Source: Streptomyces griseoviridis (GTDB lineage: Bacteria > Actinomycetota > Actinomycetes > Streptomycetales > Streptomycetaceae). Taken from it: a stretch of 64,000 bases of DNA. The notes under the pieces were generated by a model. The model was not told the DNA's origin. It worked only from the letters and a program-made list of their open reading frames with translations, and searched no databases. The stretch is from NCBI GenBank assembly GCA_014649155.1, contig BMSM01000002.1, positions 124,001 through 188,000 on the forward strand. The letters run 5' to 3'. Position 1 is the first letter of the stretch. Each line of letters begins with the position of its first letter. Of the stretch, positions 43,717-52,043 are shown piece after piece. The translations under genes and the position numbers were made by a program.

Positions 43717-43728
43717 TGAAACCTTTCA
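43717..43728. promoter_or_regulatory. candidate rhamnose LacI operator O2
   Basis: TGAAACCTTTCA shares the arms TGAAA and TTTCA with O1 (10 of 12 bases are the same) and lies 45 bases before the ABC transporter start. Placed 166 bases from O1, the pair would allow control of both divergent transcripts. Confidence 0.65.
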
Positions 43729-43772
43729 CGACGCCGTGAGGGCCGTCCCGCCGGCGTCGTCGAGGAGCCCCC

Positions 43773-45290
43773 ATGACCCACCCGTCCGATACGGGTCCGG
43801 CCCCGGTTCTCGCCCTGAGGGACGTGTCCAAGTCCTTCGGCGCGGTCCGCGCCCTGCGGGACGTCTCCCTGGAGCTGTTCCCCGGGGAGGTGCATGCCCT
43901 CGCCGGTGAGAACGGCGCGGGCAAGTCGACCCTCATCAAGACGCTCGCCGGAGTGCACCGTCCCGACGCCGGCCAGGTGCTGCTCGACGGTGAACCCGTC
44001 GTCTTCCACGGCCCCGGCGACGCCCGCGATGCCGGCATCGCCGTCATCTACCAGGAGCCGACCCTTTTCCCCGACCTGTCGATCGCCGAGAACATCTTCA
44101 TGGGCCGCCAGCCGCGGCGCGCCCTCGGCCGGATCGACCACAAGGCCACCCACTCCGTCACGGCCGACCTGATGCGCCGCCTCGGCGTCGACCTCGACCC
44201 CGACCGCCCGGCGCGCGGCCTGTCCATCGCCGACCAGCAGATCGTGGAGATCGCCAAGGCGCTCTCCTTCGACGCCCGGGTCCTGATCATGGACGAGCCG
44301 ACCGCCGCCCTCACCGGCAGCGAGGTGGCCCGCCTCTTCGGCGTCGTCCGCGCCCTGCGCGAAGAGGGCGCCGCGGTGCTGTTCATCTCCCACCGCCTGG
44401 AGGAGATCTTCCAGATCTGCCGGCGGGTGACCACCCTGCGCGACGGCGCCTGGATCTCCAGCGAACTCCTCGACGGCATGACCGAGGACGACCTGGTCCG
44501 CCGGATGGTCGGCCGCGATCTGGACGAGCTGTACCCCAAGCAGGAGGTCACCCCCGGCGAGGTGGCGCTCAGCGTCCGCCGGCTGACCCGCGAGGGCGTC
44601 TTCACCGACGTCTCCTTCGAGGTGCGGCGCGGCGAGATCGTGGGCCTGGCCGGACTGGTCGGCGCCGGCCGCACCGAGGTCGCCCGCGCGGTGTTCGGCG
44701 TGGACCGCTGGGACGCCGGGGAGGTCGAGGTCGACGGCCAAGCGCTGGTCAACGGCGCCCCGTCCACCGCGATGGCCGCGGGGCTCGCCCTGGTCCCCGA
44801 GGACCGGCGCGCCCAGGGCCTGGTGATGGACATGTCCATCGAGCGGAACATCGGCCTCACCGGACTCCGCACCACCGTGAAGGCCGGTCTGGTGGACCGC
44901 GGCGCCGAACGCAGCCGCAGCCTCGACTGGGCGGTCAGGCTCCAGGTCAAGTACGCCAGGATCGCGGACGCCGTGGGCACCCTGTCCGGCGGCAACCAGC
45001 AGAAGGTCGTCCTCGCCAAGTGGCTCGCCACCGGCCCCAAGGTGCTGATCGTCGACGAGCCCACCCGCGGCATCGACGTCGGTACCAAGGCCGAGGTGCA
45101 CCGGCTGCTCAGCCAGTTGGCCGCCGACGGCGTCGCCGTCCTGATGATCTCCTCCGACCTGCCGGAGGTGCTCGGCATGGCCGACCGGGTGCTCGTGATG
45201 CACGAGGGCCGGCTGACCGCCGAGATCCCCCGCGCCGAAGCCACCGAGGAGACCGTGATGGCCGCAGCCACCGGGAGGGCCGCAGCATGA
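43773..45290 (+). CDS. rhaT: rhamnose ABC importer, ATP-binding protein (two NBDs)
   Basis: A 505-residue sugar-type (CUT2) ATPase with two nucleotide-binding domains. Domain 1 has Walker [10 protein letters not shown] (about 46-54), Walker [11 protein letters not shown] and a Q-rich signature [14 protein letters not shown]. Domain 2 has a degenerate Walker A ([15 protein letters not shown]), signature [15 protein letters not shown] and Walker [13 protein letters not shown]. It energises import by the two permeases downstream. Assigned to rhamnose by its divergent position next to rhaI and by the mutarotase in the same operon. Confidence 0.92.
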   Translation: MTHPSDTGPAPVLALRDVSKSFGAVRALRDVSLELFPGEVHALAGENGAGKSTLIKTLAGVHRPDAGQVLLDGEPVVFHGPGDARDAGIAVIYQEPTLFPDLSIAENIFMGRQPRRALGRIDHKATHSVTADLMRRLGVDLDPDRPARGLSIADQQIVEIAKALSFDARVLIMDEPTAALTGSEVARLFGVVRALREEGAAVLFISHRLEEIFQICRRVTTLRDGAWISSELLDGMTEDDLVRRMVGRDLDELYPKQEVTPGEVALSVRRLTREGVFTDVSFEVRRGEIVGLAGLVGAGRTEVARAVFGVDRWDAGEVEVDGQALVNGAPSTAMAAGLALVPEDRRAQGLVMDMSIERNIGLTGLRTTVKAGLVDRGAERSRSLDWAVRLQVKYARIADAVGTLSGGNQQKVVLAKWLATGPKVLIVDEPTRGIDVGTKAEVHRLLSQLAADGVAVLMISSDLPEVLGMADRVLVMHEGRLTAEIPRAEATEETVMAAATGRAAA

Positions 45291-45484
45291 CCACCACCGC
45301 AAGGGCCGCCGCCCCGGTGACCCCGCGTACGGGCGGCAGGGCCGCGCCGCCGTCCCCGCGCGGCGCCGGGCGGGCCGCCGCCCCCCGGTCCGCGCGCACC
45401 GCGGGCCGCGCCCGCCGTACGACCCCGATCGGAAGGGCCGCCGCCCCCGTGTCCCCGCGCTCCACCGGGAGGGCCGCCGCATGA
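45287..45484 (+). CDS. 65-residue Ala/Arg/Pro-rich ORF between ATPase and permease, probably from junction duplication
   Basis: A complete frame of 65 residues starts at an ATGA overlapping the ATPase stop and ends at an ATGA overlapping the permease start. It is low-complexity, built of variants of [13 protein letters not shown]. Its last codons (STGRAAA, stop) copy the last codons of the ATPase (ATGRAAA, stop), and the DNA at both junctions is nearly identical (GGGAGGGCCGC and ATGAC). I infer a tandem expansion of the gene junction. Whether the peptide is made is open; ribosomes would have to traverse it to couple ATPase and permease translation. Confidence 0.4.
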   Translation: MTTTARAAAPVTPRTGGRAAPPSPRGAGRAAAPRSARTAGRARRTTPIGRAAAPVSPRSTGRAAA

Positions 45485-46521
45485 CGGTCACCGCTCCCGA
45501 CAAGGCCCCCGTCGCCGCGCCGCCCAAGGCCGGCGCCACCCGGCTGGTCGACCGCGTCTTCAAGATGCGCGAACTGGCCATCCTGGTCGTCTTCCTGGTG
45601 ATGATCGCCGTCACCCAGGCGGGCAACAGCGAGTTCCTGTCCGAACAGGGCATCAAGGACCTGCTGCTCAACGCGACCATCCTGGTGCTGGTCGCCACCG
45701 GCCAGTCCCTGGTGGTCATCACCCGCAACGTCGACCTGTCGGTCGGCTCCACCCTCGGCATCAGCGCCTTCGCCGCCGGCACCTACCTCCAGGGCGGCGG
45801 CAACCCGGTCGTCGCCGTCGCCCTCGCCGTCCTCATGGGCATCGGCTTCGGCCTGCTCAACGGCCTGCTGGTCAGCCTCGGCCAGGTGCCGGCCCTGGTG
45901 GTCACCCTCGGCACGCTGTACATCATCCGCGGCATCGACTCCATCTGGGTCGGCTCCCGCCAGATCACCGCGGCCGACCTGCCCGGCGGCTTCGTCGACT
46001 TCGGCTCCGGCGGCGTCTCCGCGGTGCCCTGGCTCGCGCTGATCGCGCTGGCGGTCGTGGTGGCGACGGCGTACTACCTCAAGCAGTTCGGCGGCGGGCG
46101 CGAGCTGTACGCGCTCGGCTCCAACCCCGAGGCCGCCCGGCTCGCCGGCATCCCGGTCCGCAAGCGCATCCTGGCCGCCTACACCTTCTGCGGCGCGCTG
46201 GCCGGCCTCGCGGGCGCCCTGTACCTGGCCCGGTTCGGCAACGTCGACTCCAGCACCGGCAACGGTTACGAACTCACCGTCGTCAGCGCGGTCGTGGTCG
46301 GCGGTGTCGTCTTCACCGGCGGCTCCGGCAGCGTCTACGGCGCGGCCCTCGGCGCCATGCTGCTGACCAGCATCAACAGCGTGCTGCCCGCCCTCGGCGT
46401 CAGCTCGGTCTGGGTCATGGCGATCAACGGCATCCTGCTCATCCTCGCCATTGCGGTCGACCGGATCGTCGCCCTGCGCCTGGCGACCGCCCTGAAGAAG
46501 AGGAACGCCCGCCATGGCTGA
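45481..46521 (+). CDS. rhaP: rhamnose ABC importer, permease 1
   Basis: A 346-residue BPD_transp_2 (RbsC-type) permease. After a ~35-residue polar N-terminus there are about 8-10 membrane segments, including ELAILVVFLVMIAVTQAGN, LLLNATILVLVATGQSLVVI and ALAVLMGIGFGLLNGLLVSLGQVPALVVTLGTLYIIRGID, with the family EAAR loop in LGSNPEAARLAGI facing the ATPase. ATG 45481 sits behind GGGAGGG. It overlaps the next permease by 8 bases. Confidence 0.92.
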   Translation: MTVTAPDKAPVAAPPKAGATRLVDRVFKMRELAILVVFLVMIAVTQAGNSEFLSEQGIKDLLLNATILVLVATGQSLVVITRNVDLSVGSTLGISAFAAGTYLQGGGNPVVAVALAVLMGIGFGLLNGLLVSLGQVPALVVTLGTLYIIRGIDSIWVGSRQITAADLPGGFVDFGSGGVSAVPWLALIALAVVVATAYYLKQFGGGRELYALGSNPEAARLAGIPVRKRILAAYTFCGALAGLAGALYLARFGNVDSSTGNGYELTVVSAVVVGGVVFTGGSGSVYGAALGAMLLTSINSVLPALGVSSVWVMAINGILLILAIAVDRIVALRLATALKKRNARHG

Positions 46522-47530
46522 CTCGTCCCTCTCCCGCGCCGTCCGGTGGGACACCGTCGTCGGCGCCCTCCTCGTCGTGGTCCTGCTGCTGTCCTTCGGC
46601 TTCGTCGACGGCTTCGGCAACTCCCTGAACCTGTCCTTCCTGATCGGCAACACCCTGCCGATCGCGCTCATCGCGCTGCCCATGACGCTGCTCGTGGTCG
46701 CCGGGGAGATCGACCTCTCCGTCGCCTCCACGGCCGGCCTGTCCGGCGCGGTGATGGGCGCCCTGTGGAACCAGGGCATGACCATCGAGACGATCATCCC
46801 GATCTGCCTCGTCCTCGGCGTGCTCTGCGGCCTGGTCAACGGCCTGCTGGTGACCAGGCTCGGGCTGCCCTCGCTCGCCGTCACCATCGGCACCATGGCC
46901 GCCTACCGGGGCATCGCGCAGATCGTGCTCGGCTCCGACGCGGTCACCGACTTCCCCTCGCAGTACCTGGACTTCGCGGCCGGCCGGATCGGCGACACCT
47001 TCGTCCCGTACGCCCTGCTGCCCTTCCTGGTGCTGCTGGCCATCGCCGTGGTCGCGCTGCACGCCACCCCGTTCGGCCGGGCGCTGTTCGCGATCGGCGC
47101 CAGCGAGGAGGCCGCCCGCTTCGCCGGCATCCGGGTCAAGCGGCAGAAGCTGCTGCTGTTCGTCCTCACCGGCCTGCTCTCCTCCCTCACCGGCATCTTC
47201 TGGGCCCTGCACTACGCCAGCGCCCGCTACGACAACGCCACCGGCCTGGAGCTCTCCGTCGTCGCCGCCGTGCTGCTCGGCGGCATCGACTTCGACGGCG
47301 GCAAGGGCACCCTCGGCGGCGCCGTCGCCGGTGTGTTCCTGCTCGGCGCGCTCCAGAACGTGATGAGCCTCCAGGACGTCTCCGCCCAGTCGCAGATCGT
47401 CGTCACCGGCGTCCTGCTCGTCCTCTCCGTGCTCGGCCCCCGGGTCGCACGCCAGATCGCCGTCGCGCGGGCGGGGCGCCGGGCCGCGGCGCCACCACCC
47501 CTGCCGAAGACGCCAGCCCCCACGTCGTGA
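46514..47530 (+). CDS. rhaQ: rhamnose ABC importer, permease 2
   Basis: A 338-residue RbsC-type permease, paralogous to the preceding one. Membrane segments include VVGALLVVVLLLSFGFVDG, LPIALIALPMTLLVVAGEIDLSV and FVPYALLPFLVLLAIAVVALHATPFGRALFAIGASEEAARFAGIRV, the last containing the coupling EEAARFAGI loop. Two distinct permeases form a heterodimeric pore, as in the RhaSTPQ transporter of Rhizobium. The C-terminus after about residue 315 is Ala/Pro-rich and cytoplasmic. Confidence 0.92.
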   Translation: MADSSLSRAVRWDTVVGALLVVVLLLSFGFVDGFGNSLNLSFLIGNTLPIALIALPMTLLVVAGEIDLSVASTAGLSGAVMGALWNQGMTIETIIPICLVLGVLCGLVNGLLVTRLGLPSLAVTIGTMAAYRGIAQIVLGSDAVTDFPSQYLDFAAGRIGDTFVPYALLPFLVLLAIAVVALHATPFGRALFAIGASEEAARFAGIRVKRQKLLLFVLTGLLSSLTGIFWALHYASARYDNATGLELSVVAAVLLGGIDFDGGKGTLGGAVAGVFLLGALQNVMSLQDVSAQSQIVVTGVLLVLSVLGPRVARQIAVARAGRRAAAPPPLPKTPAPTS

Positions 47531-47560
47531 ACACCTCCTCCAAGGACTAAGGACCCCGCC

Positions 47561-48643
47561 ATGCGCAAGTCGTCGATCCGCCGTACCTGTGCGGCCCTCG
47601 CCGCCGTCACCTCCCTCGCCCTCGCGGTCACCGCCTGCGGCGGCACCACCAAGAAGGACGTCGAGAAGGAAGGCGGTTCCGCCGCCGCGGCGGGGAAGGC
47701 CGACCCGAACGCCGCCACCAAGAAGGGCCTGACCGTCGGCTTCCTGCCGAAGCAGGTCAACAACCCGTACTTCACCGTCGCCGACAAGGGCGGCGAGAAG
47801 GCCCTGAAGGAACTGGGCTCCACCTACAAGGAGGTCGGCACCTCCAGCGGCACCGACACCGCCGGCCAGGTCTCCTACGTCAACACGCTCACCCAGCAGC
47901 AGGTGGACGCGATGGCCGTCTCCGCGCAGGACCCCGGCGCGCTGTGCACGGCCCTGAAGCAGGCCATGCAGAACGACATCAAGGTCGTCACCTACGACTC
48001 GGACGCCAACCCCGAGTGCCGCAACGCCTTCATCTCCCAGGCCTCCGCCGACGACCTCGGCCGCACCCAGGTCCAGCTCCTCGCCGAGCAGATCGGCAAC
48101 AAGGGCGAGATCGCGATCCTGTCCGCCGCGCAGACCGCGACGAACCAGAACGCCTGGATCGAGATCATGAAGGACGAGCTGAAGGACCCCAAGTACAAGG
48201 ACATCAAGCTGGTCAAGGTCGCCTACGGCGACGACGACGCCCAGAAGTCGTTCCAGCAGACCCAGGGCCTGCTCCAGGAGCACCCCGGCATCAAGGGGAT
48301 CATCTCCCCGACCACCGTCGGCATCAAGGCCGCCGCCCAGTACCTGTCGGGTTCCAAGTACAAGGGCAAGGTCAAGCTGACCGGCCTCGGCACCCCCAAC
48401 GACATGCGCAAGTACGTCAAGAACGGCACCGTCGACGAGTTCGAGCTGTGGGACCCGGCGAAGCTCGGCGAGCTGGCCGCCCGCACCGCCGTCGCCCTGG
48501 CGTCCGGCCAGATCACCGGCAAGGAAGGCGAGACCTTCAAGGCCGGTGACATGGGCGAGTACACCATCGGCGCGGACGGCGTCATCAGCCTCGGCAAGCC
48601 CACCGTGTTCAACGCCGGGAACATCGACCAGTACAACTTCTGA
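47561..48643 (+). CDS. rhaS: rhamnose ABC importer, substrate-binding lipoprotein
   Basis: A 360-residue periplasmic-binding-protein-like lipoprotein. The signal peptide ends in the lipobox LAVTAC with lipidated Cys26, followed by a Lys/Gly-rich linker. The type I fold is visible in TVGFLPKQVNNPYFTVADKGGEKALKELG, then DAMAVSAQDPGALCTALKQAMQNDIKVVTYDSDANPE and KGIISPTTVGIKAAAQYL. It captures L-rhamnose outside the membrane and delivers it to the two permeases. It follows rhaQ by 30 bases with its own ribosome site. Confidence 0.93.
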   Translation: MRKSSIRRTCAALAAVTSLALAVTACGGTTKKDVEKEGGSAAAAGKADPNAATKKGLTVGFLPKQVNNPYFTVADKGGEKALKELGSTYKEVGTSSGTDTAGQVSYVNTLTQQQVDAMAVSAQDPGALCTALKQAMQNDIKVVTYDSDANPECRNAFISQASADDLGRTQVQLLAEQIGNKGEIAILSAAQTATNQNAWIEIMKDELKDPKYKDIKLVKVAYGDDDAQKSFQQTQGLLQEHPGIKGIISPTTVGIKAAAQYLSGSKYKGKVKLTGLGTPNDMRKYVKNGTVDEFELWDPAKLGELAARTAVALASGQITGKEGETFKAGDMGEYTIGADGVISLGKPTVFNAGNIDQYNF

Positions 48644-48678
48644 CGGCTCGTCAGTAACCGATGGAGGAGCGGTACTTC

Positions 48679-48999
48679 ATGCAGCGCGTCTGTTTCCTGC
48701 TCAAGGTCCGCGAGGACCGGATCGCCGAGTACCGCGAACGCCACGCCGCCGTGTGGCCGGAGATGCGGCAGGCTCTCTCGGCCACCGGCTGGCACAACTA
48801 CTCCCTCTTCCTGAGAGACGACGGCCTGCTCGTCGGCTATCTGGAGACCGACGATTTCGAGGCCGCCCAGGCCGGCATGGCGGCGACCGACGTCAACGCC
48901 CGGTGGCAGGCGGAGATGGCGCCCTTCTTCGAGTCCCTCGACGGGGAACGCCCCGACGAGGCGATGAAGCCGCTCACCGAGGTGTTCCACCTCGCCTGA
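48679..48999 (+). CDS. rhaM: L-rhamnose mutarotase
   Basis: A 106-residue mutarotase interconverting alpha- and beta-L-rhamnopyranose. Family residues are His in YRERHAAVWPEM (about 22), the ALSATGWHNYSLFLRDDG block, and MAATDVNARWQAEMAPFF. I use ATG 48679 because GGAGGAG (48663-48669) lies nine bases ahead; the earlier in-frame ATG 48661 overlaps that ribosome site. The gene follows the binding protein by 35 bases and completes the uptake operon. Confidence 0.93.
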   Translation: MQRVCFLLKVREDRIAEYRERHAAVWPEMRQALSATGWHNYSLFLRDDGLLVGYLETDDFEAAQAGMAATDVNARWQAEMAPFFESLDGERPDEAMKPLTEVFHLA

Positions 49000-49045
49000 C
49001 GCGCCCCGCACGCAGCCCCGCGCCGCCGGGGCGGTGACGGTAGTG

Positions 49046-49057
49046 TGAAGGTCTTCC
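49046..49057. promoter_or_regulatory. weak operator-like site upstream of the LacI gene
   Basis: TGAAGGTCTTCC has GAAG/CTTC symmetry and partly matches the TGAAAc--TTCA pattern of O1 and O2. It lies 57 bases ahead of the LacI gene. Low confidence as an autoregulatory site. Confidence 0.25.
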
Positions 49058-49114
49058 GGCCACCGCCCCGCGTCCCCAAGCGTTCCCTAGCTCGACCCTG
49101 GAGGTCCCTCCCCG

Positions 49115-50140
49115 ATGGCCCAGTCGGTGGGTATCAAGGACGTCGCCCGTGCCGCCGGAGTCTCCGTGGGCACGGTGTCGAACGTCATCAACCGCCCGGA
49201 CACCGTCGCCACCGAGACCCGGGCGCGCGTGCTGTCCGCGATCGACCGGCTCGGCTACGTCCGCAGCGAGTCCGCGCGCCAGCTGCGCGCCGGACGCAGC
49301 CGCATCATGGGCCTGCTCGTCCTCGACATGGGCAACCCCTTCTTCGTCGACCTCGCCCGCGGCGCCGAGCGCGCCGCCCGCGACGCCGGACTCGGCGTGA
49401 TGGTCTGCAACAGCGCCCAGAATCCCGGCGAGGAGGCCGAGTACCTCTCCCTCTTCGCCGAGCAGCGGGTCCGCGGCGTCCTGCTCACCCCCGCCGAGGC
49501 CACCGGCCGCAACATCGAGGCCTTCCGGCGGCACAACATCCCCTTCGTCCTGGTCGACCGGGTCGCCGAGGGCACCACCGAGTGCTCCGTCTCCGTCGAC
49601 GACATCGCGGGCGGCGCGCTGGCCGTGCGCCACCTCGTCGACGCCGGACACCGCTCCCTCGCGTACGTCAGCGGGCCGCCCGGCCTCAACCAGGTCCGCG
49701 ACCGCCGCACCGGCGCCCTGCGCGCCCTCACCGAGGCCGGCCTCGGCCCCGACGCGCTGCGCGAACTGCCCACCGAGCGGCTCGACGTCGCCGCCGGCCG
49801 GGACGCGGGCGCCCGCCTGCTCGGCCTCGCCGACCGGCCCACCGCCGTCTTCTGCGCCAACGACCTGCTCGCCCTCGGCGTCCTCCAGGCGATGTACGCG
49901 GCCGGCGTCCAGGTCCCCGACGACCTCGCCATCGTCGGCTACGACGACATCGAGTTCGCCGCCGCCGCGGCCGTCCCCCTCACCTCCGTACGGCAGCCCG
50001 CCCAGACCATGGGCGCCCTCGCCGCCGACCTCCTCCTGGAGGAGACCGAGGCCGAGGCGACGGGCGCCGCGCACGAGCACCGCAAGGTCGTCCTCCAGCC
50101 CGAACTGGTGGTGCGGCGCTCCAGCCTCGCCGCCCGCTGA
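49115..50140 (+). CDS. rhaR: LacI-family regulator of rhamnose utilisation
   Basis: A 341-residue LacI repressor. The helix-turn-helix is GIKDVARAAGVSVGTVSNVINRPDTV (about residues 6-31), the hinge is SARQLRAGRSRIMGLLVLDM, and the effector domain ends with IVGYDDIEFAAAAAVPLTSVRQP. It lies 115 bases behind the mutarotase in the same direction. Its position at the end of the rhamnose cluster and two LacI-type palindromes in the divergent rhaI-rhaT promoter region make it the probable rhamnose-responsive repressor. The symbol is by analogy; rhamnose regulators in other phyla belong to other families. Confidence 0.88.
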   Translation: MAQSVGIKDVARAAGVSVGTVSNVINRPDTVATETRARVLSAIDRLGYVRSESARQLRAGRSRIMGLLVLDMGNPFFVDLARGAERAARDAGLGVMVCNSAQNPGEEAEYLSLFAEQRVRGVLLTPAEATGRNIEAFRRHNIPFVLVDRVAEGTTECSVSVDDIAGGALAVRHLVDAGHRSLAYVSGPPGLNQVRDRRTGALRALTEAGLGPDALRELPTERLDVAAGRDAGARLLGLADRPTAVFCANDLLALGVLQAMYAAGVQVPDDLAIVGYDDIEFAAAAAVPLTSVRQPAQTMGALAADLLLEETEAEATGAAHEHRKVVLQPELVVRRSSLAAR

Positions 50141-50252
50141 CCGTCCGCCCCGCAGGACCTCCCGGTCCCGGGCGCGGCGGCCGGACGACCCTGTGCTGAA
50201 CTGGGACACGGCCGGAAAGCCGTCCGTCCGCCCAGGAGACCGGGAGTCCTCG

Positions 50253-51554
50253 TTGAGCGTCCGCTACCGCCAGCCCGGCGTCGTCCTCACCGACCGCCGC
50301 TTCACCGTCCCCCTCGACCACGCCGACCCCGGCGGCGAGACGATCGAGCTGTACGCCCGCGAGGTCGTCGCGAGCGACAAGGCGGACCGCGACCTGCCGT
50401 GGCTGCTCTACCTCCAGGGCGGCCCCGGTTTCGGGGCGAACCGTTTCATCGGCAAGCCGGCCTGGCTCGGCCGCGCCCTGAAGGAGTTCCGCGTCCTCCT
50501 GCTCGACCAGCGCGGCACCGGCGCCTCCACCCCCGCCAACCGGCAGACCCTCCCGCTGCGCGGCGGCCCCGCCGAGCAGGCCGACTACCTCACCCGGTTC
50601 CGCGCCGACTCCATCGTCCGGGACTGCGAGGCGATCCGCCCCCAGGTCACCGGCGGCGCCCCCTGGACCGTCCTCGGCCAGAGCTTCGGCGGCTTCTGCA
50701 CCGTCGCCTATCTCTCCCTCGCCCCCGAGGGCCTCGCCACCGCCCTGATCACCGGCGGCCTGCCCTCCCTGGACGCCCACGCCGACGACGTCTACCGGGC
50801 CGCCTACCCCCGCGTCGAACGCAAGGTCCTCGCCCACTACGCCCGCTACCCGCAGGACGTCGAACGCGCCCGCCGCATCGCCGACCACCTCCTCACCCAC
50901 GACGTGGTCCTGCCGGGCGGCTACCGGTTCACCGTCGAGGCGTTCCAGTCCCTCGGCATCCTGCTCGGCGGCGGCGAGGGCAGCCACCGCCTGCACTTCC
51001 TGCTGGAGGACGCCTTCGTCCGCACCCCCGGCGGCCCCGCACTGTCCGACGCCTTCCAGGAAGAGGTCCAGGGCCTCCTCTCGTTCGCGGCCGCCCCGCT
51101 GTACGCGGTGATCCACGAGGCGATCTACGGTCAGGACGCCCGCCCCACCGACTGGTCCGCCGAACGCGTCCGCGCCGAGTTCCCGCGTTTCGACGCCGCC
51201 GAGACCCTCGCGGGCGACGGACCGCTGCTGTTCACCGGCGAGACCATCCACCCCTGGATGTTCGACTGCGACCCGGCCCTGCGCCCGCTGCGCGAGACCG
51301 CCGCCCTGCTCGCCGCCCGCACCGACTGGACCCCCCTGTACGACCCCGCCCGCCTCGCCGCCAACGAGGTCCCGGCCGCCGCCGCCGTCTACCACGACGA
51401 CATGTACGTCGACACCGGCCACGCCCTGACCACCGCCCGCGCCATCCGCGGCCTGCGCACCTGGGTCACCGACGAGTTCGAGCACGACGGCGTCCGGGCC
51501 GGCGGCCCCCGCGTCCTCGACCGCCTCCTCGCCCTCGCCCGCGACGAGGTCTGA
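50253..51554 (+). CDS. alpha/beta hydrolase, proline iminopeptidase-like
   Basis: A serine peptidase-family S33 protein of 433 residues if started at TTG 50253 (SVRYRQPGVVLTDRRFTVPLDHADPGG), which has GGGAG six bases upstream; GTG 50193 would add 20 unconserved residues. Motifs are the oxyanion HGGPG-equivalent LYLQGGPGFGAN, DQRGTGAST, the nucleophile elbow GQSFGGF, and a late MYVDTGHALTTAR containing the catalytic His. It probably removes N-terminal prolines from peptides in the cytosol. It follows the rhamnose regulator but shows no link to sugar metabolism. Confidence 0.88.
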   Translation: MSVRYRQPGVVLTDRRFTVPLDHADPGGETIELYAREVVASDKADRDLPWLLYLQGGPGFGANRFIGKPAWLGRALKEFRVLLLDQRGTGASTPANRQTLPLRGGPAEQADYLTRFRADSIVRDCEAIRPQVTGGAPWTVLGQSFGGFCTVAYLSLAPEGLATALITGGLPSLDAHADDVYRAAYPRVERKVLAHYARYPQDVERARRIADHLLTHDVVLPGGYRFTVEAFQSLGILLGGGEGSHRLHFLLEDAFVRTPGGPALSDAFQEEVQGLLSFAAAPLYAVIHEAIYGQDARPTDWSAERVRAEFPRFDAAETLAGDGPLLFTGETIHPWMFDCDPALRPLRETAALLAARTDWTPLYDPARLAANEVPAAAAVYHDDMYVDTGHALTTARAIRGLRTWVTDEFEHDGVRAGGPRVLDRLLALARDEV

Positions 51555-51656
51555 TCCCGGGGCGCGCGGCCGGTGCGCCGGACAGGGTGCCGCCGCCGAA
51601 CTCCCGTCGTCCGCCCGGCGGGCGGCAGCGCGACGACAGGGCCTAAGGTGCGGTGC

Positions 51657-52043
51657 ATGACCGAGCCGATCACCACCCCGCTGAAGCCGGTGCCCGGCGG
51701 CCGGTGGCGCGCCCTCGCCGCCGCGGCCCGCCCGGACGACCTGGAGTACGGCTGCTCGGCGGCGATCGCCGTCCGGACCGGTGAGGGCCGCGAGGTCGCC
51801 CGCGGGATCTTCCCGGAGCGGGCCGACCGGGGACGGGAACCGTGGAACGGCGGGCGCCGGGGCACCGCCGCCGGTTCCGGCCATCCCGCCCACGCCGTGG
51901 ACACCACGGACCGGCTGGAACACGCGGCCCGCTCCCTGCTCGAACACCGCACCTGCCCGGAGACCCTGACCGACCAGGACCCCGAGGAGTACGCGCGCGG
52001 CTCCCTGCTGCCGGCCACCGCCGCCGAGGTGTTCGTCCGGTGA
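51657..52043 (+). CDS. hypothetical protein coupled to an ECF41-type sigma factor
   Basis: A 128-residue soluble protein of unrecognised family starting at ATG 51657. It has an N-terminal basic/Pro segment (ITTPLKPVPGGRWRALAAAARPDD), a glycine-rich middle, and an acidic Leu-rich C-terminal helix (TTDRLEHAARSLLEHRTCPETLTDQDPEEYARGSLL) with one of its two cysteines. There are no membrane helices. The next gene's GTG start overlaps its stop by 4 bases, so it is co-translated with the sigma factor and may influence it. That is inference from coupling only. Confidence 0.6.
   Translation: MTEPITTPLKPVPGGRWRALAAAARPDDLEYGCSAAIAVRTGEGREVARGIFPERADRGREPWNGGRRGTAAGSGHPAHAVDTTDRLEHAARSLLEHRTCPETLTDQDPEEYARGSLLPATAAEVFVR

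Noticed and set aside
48661..48678. Earlier start for the rhamnose mutarotase (ATG 48661)
   Set aside because: It overlaps the GGAGGAG that serves ATG 48679, and the family starts at MQRVCF.
50193..50252. GTG 50193 as the hydrolase start
   Set aside because: The extra 20 residues are not family-like and there is no good ribosome site; TTG 50253 has one. Not fully excluded.
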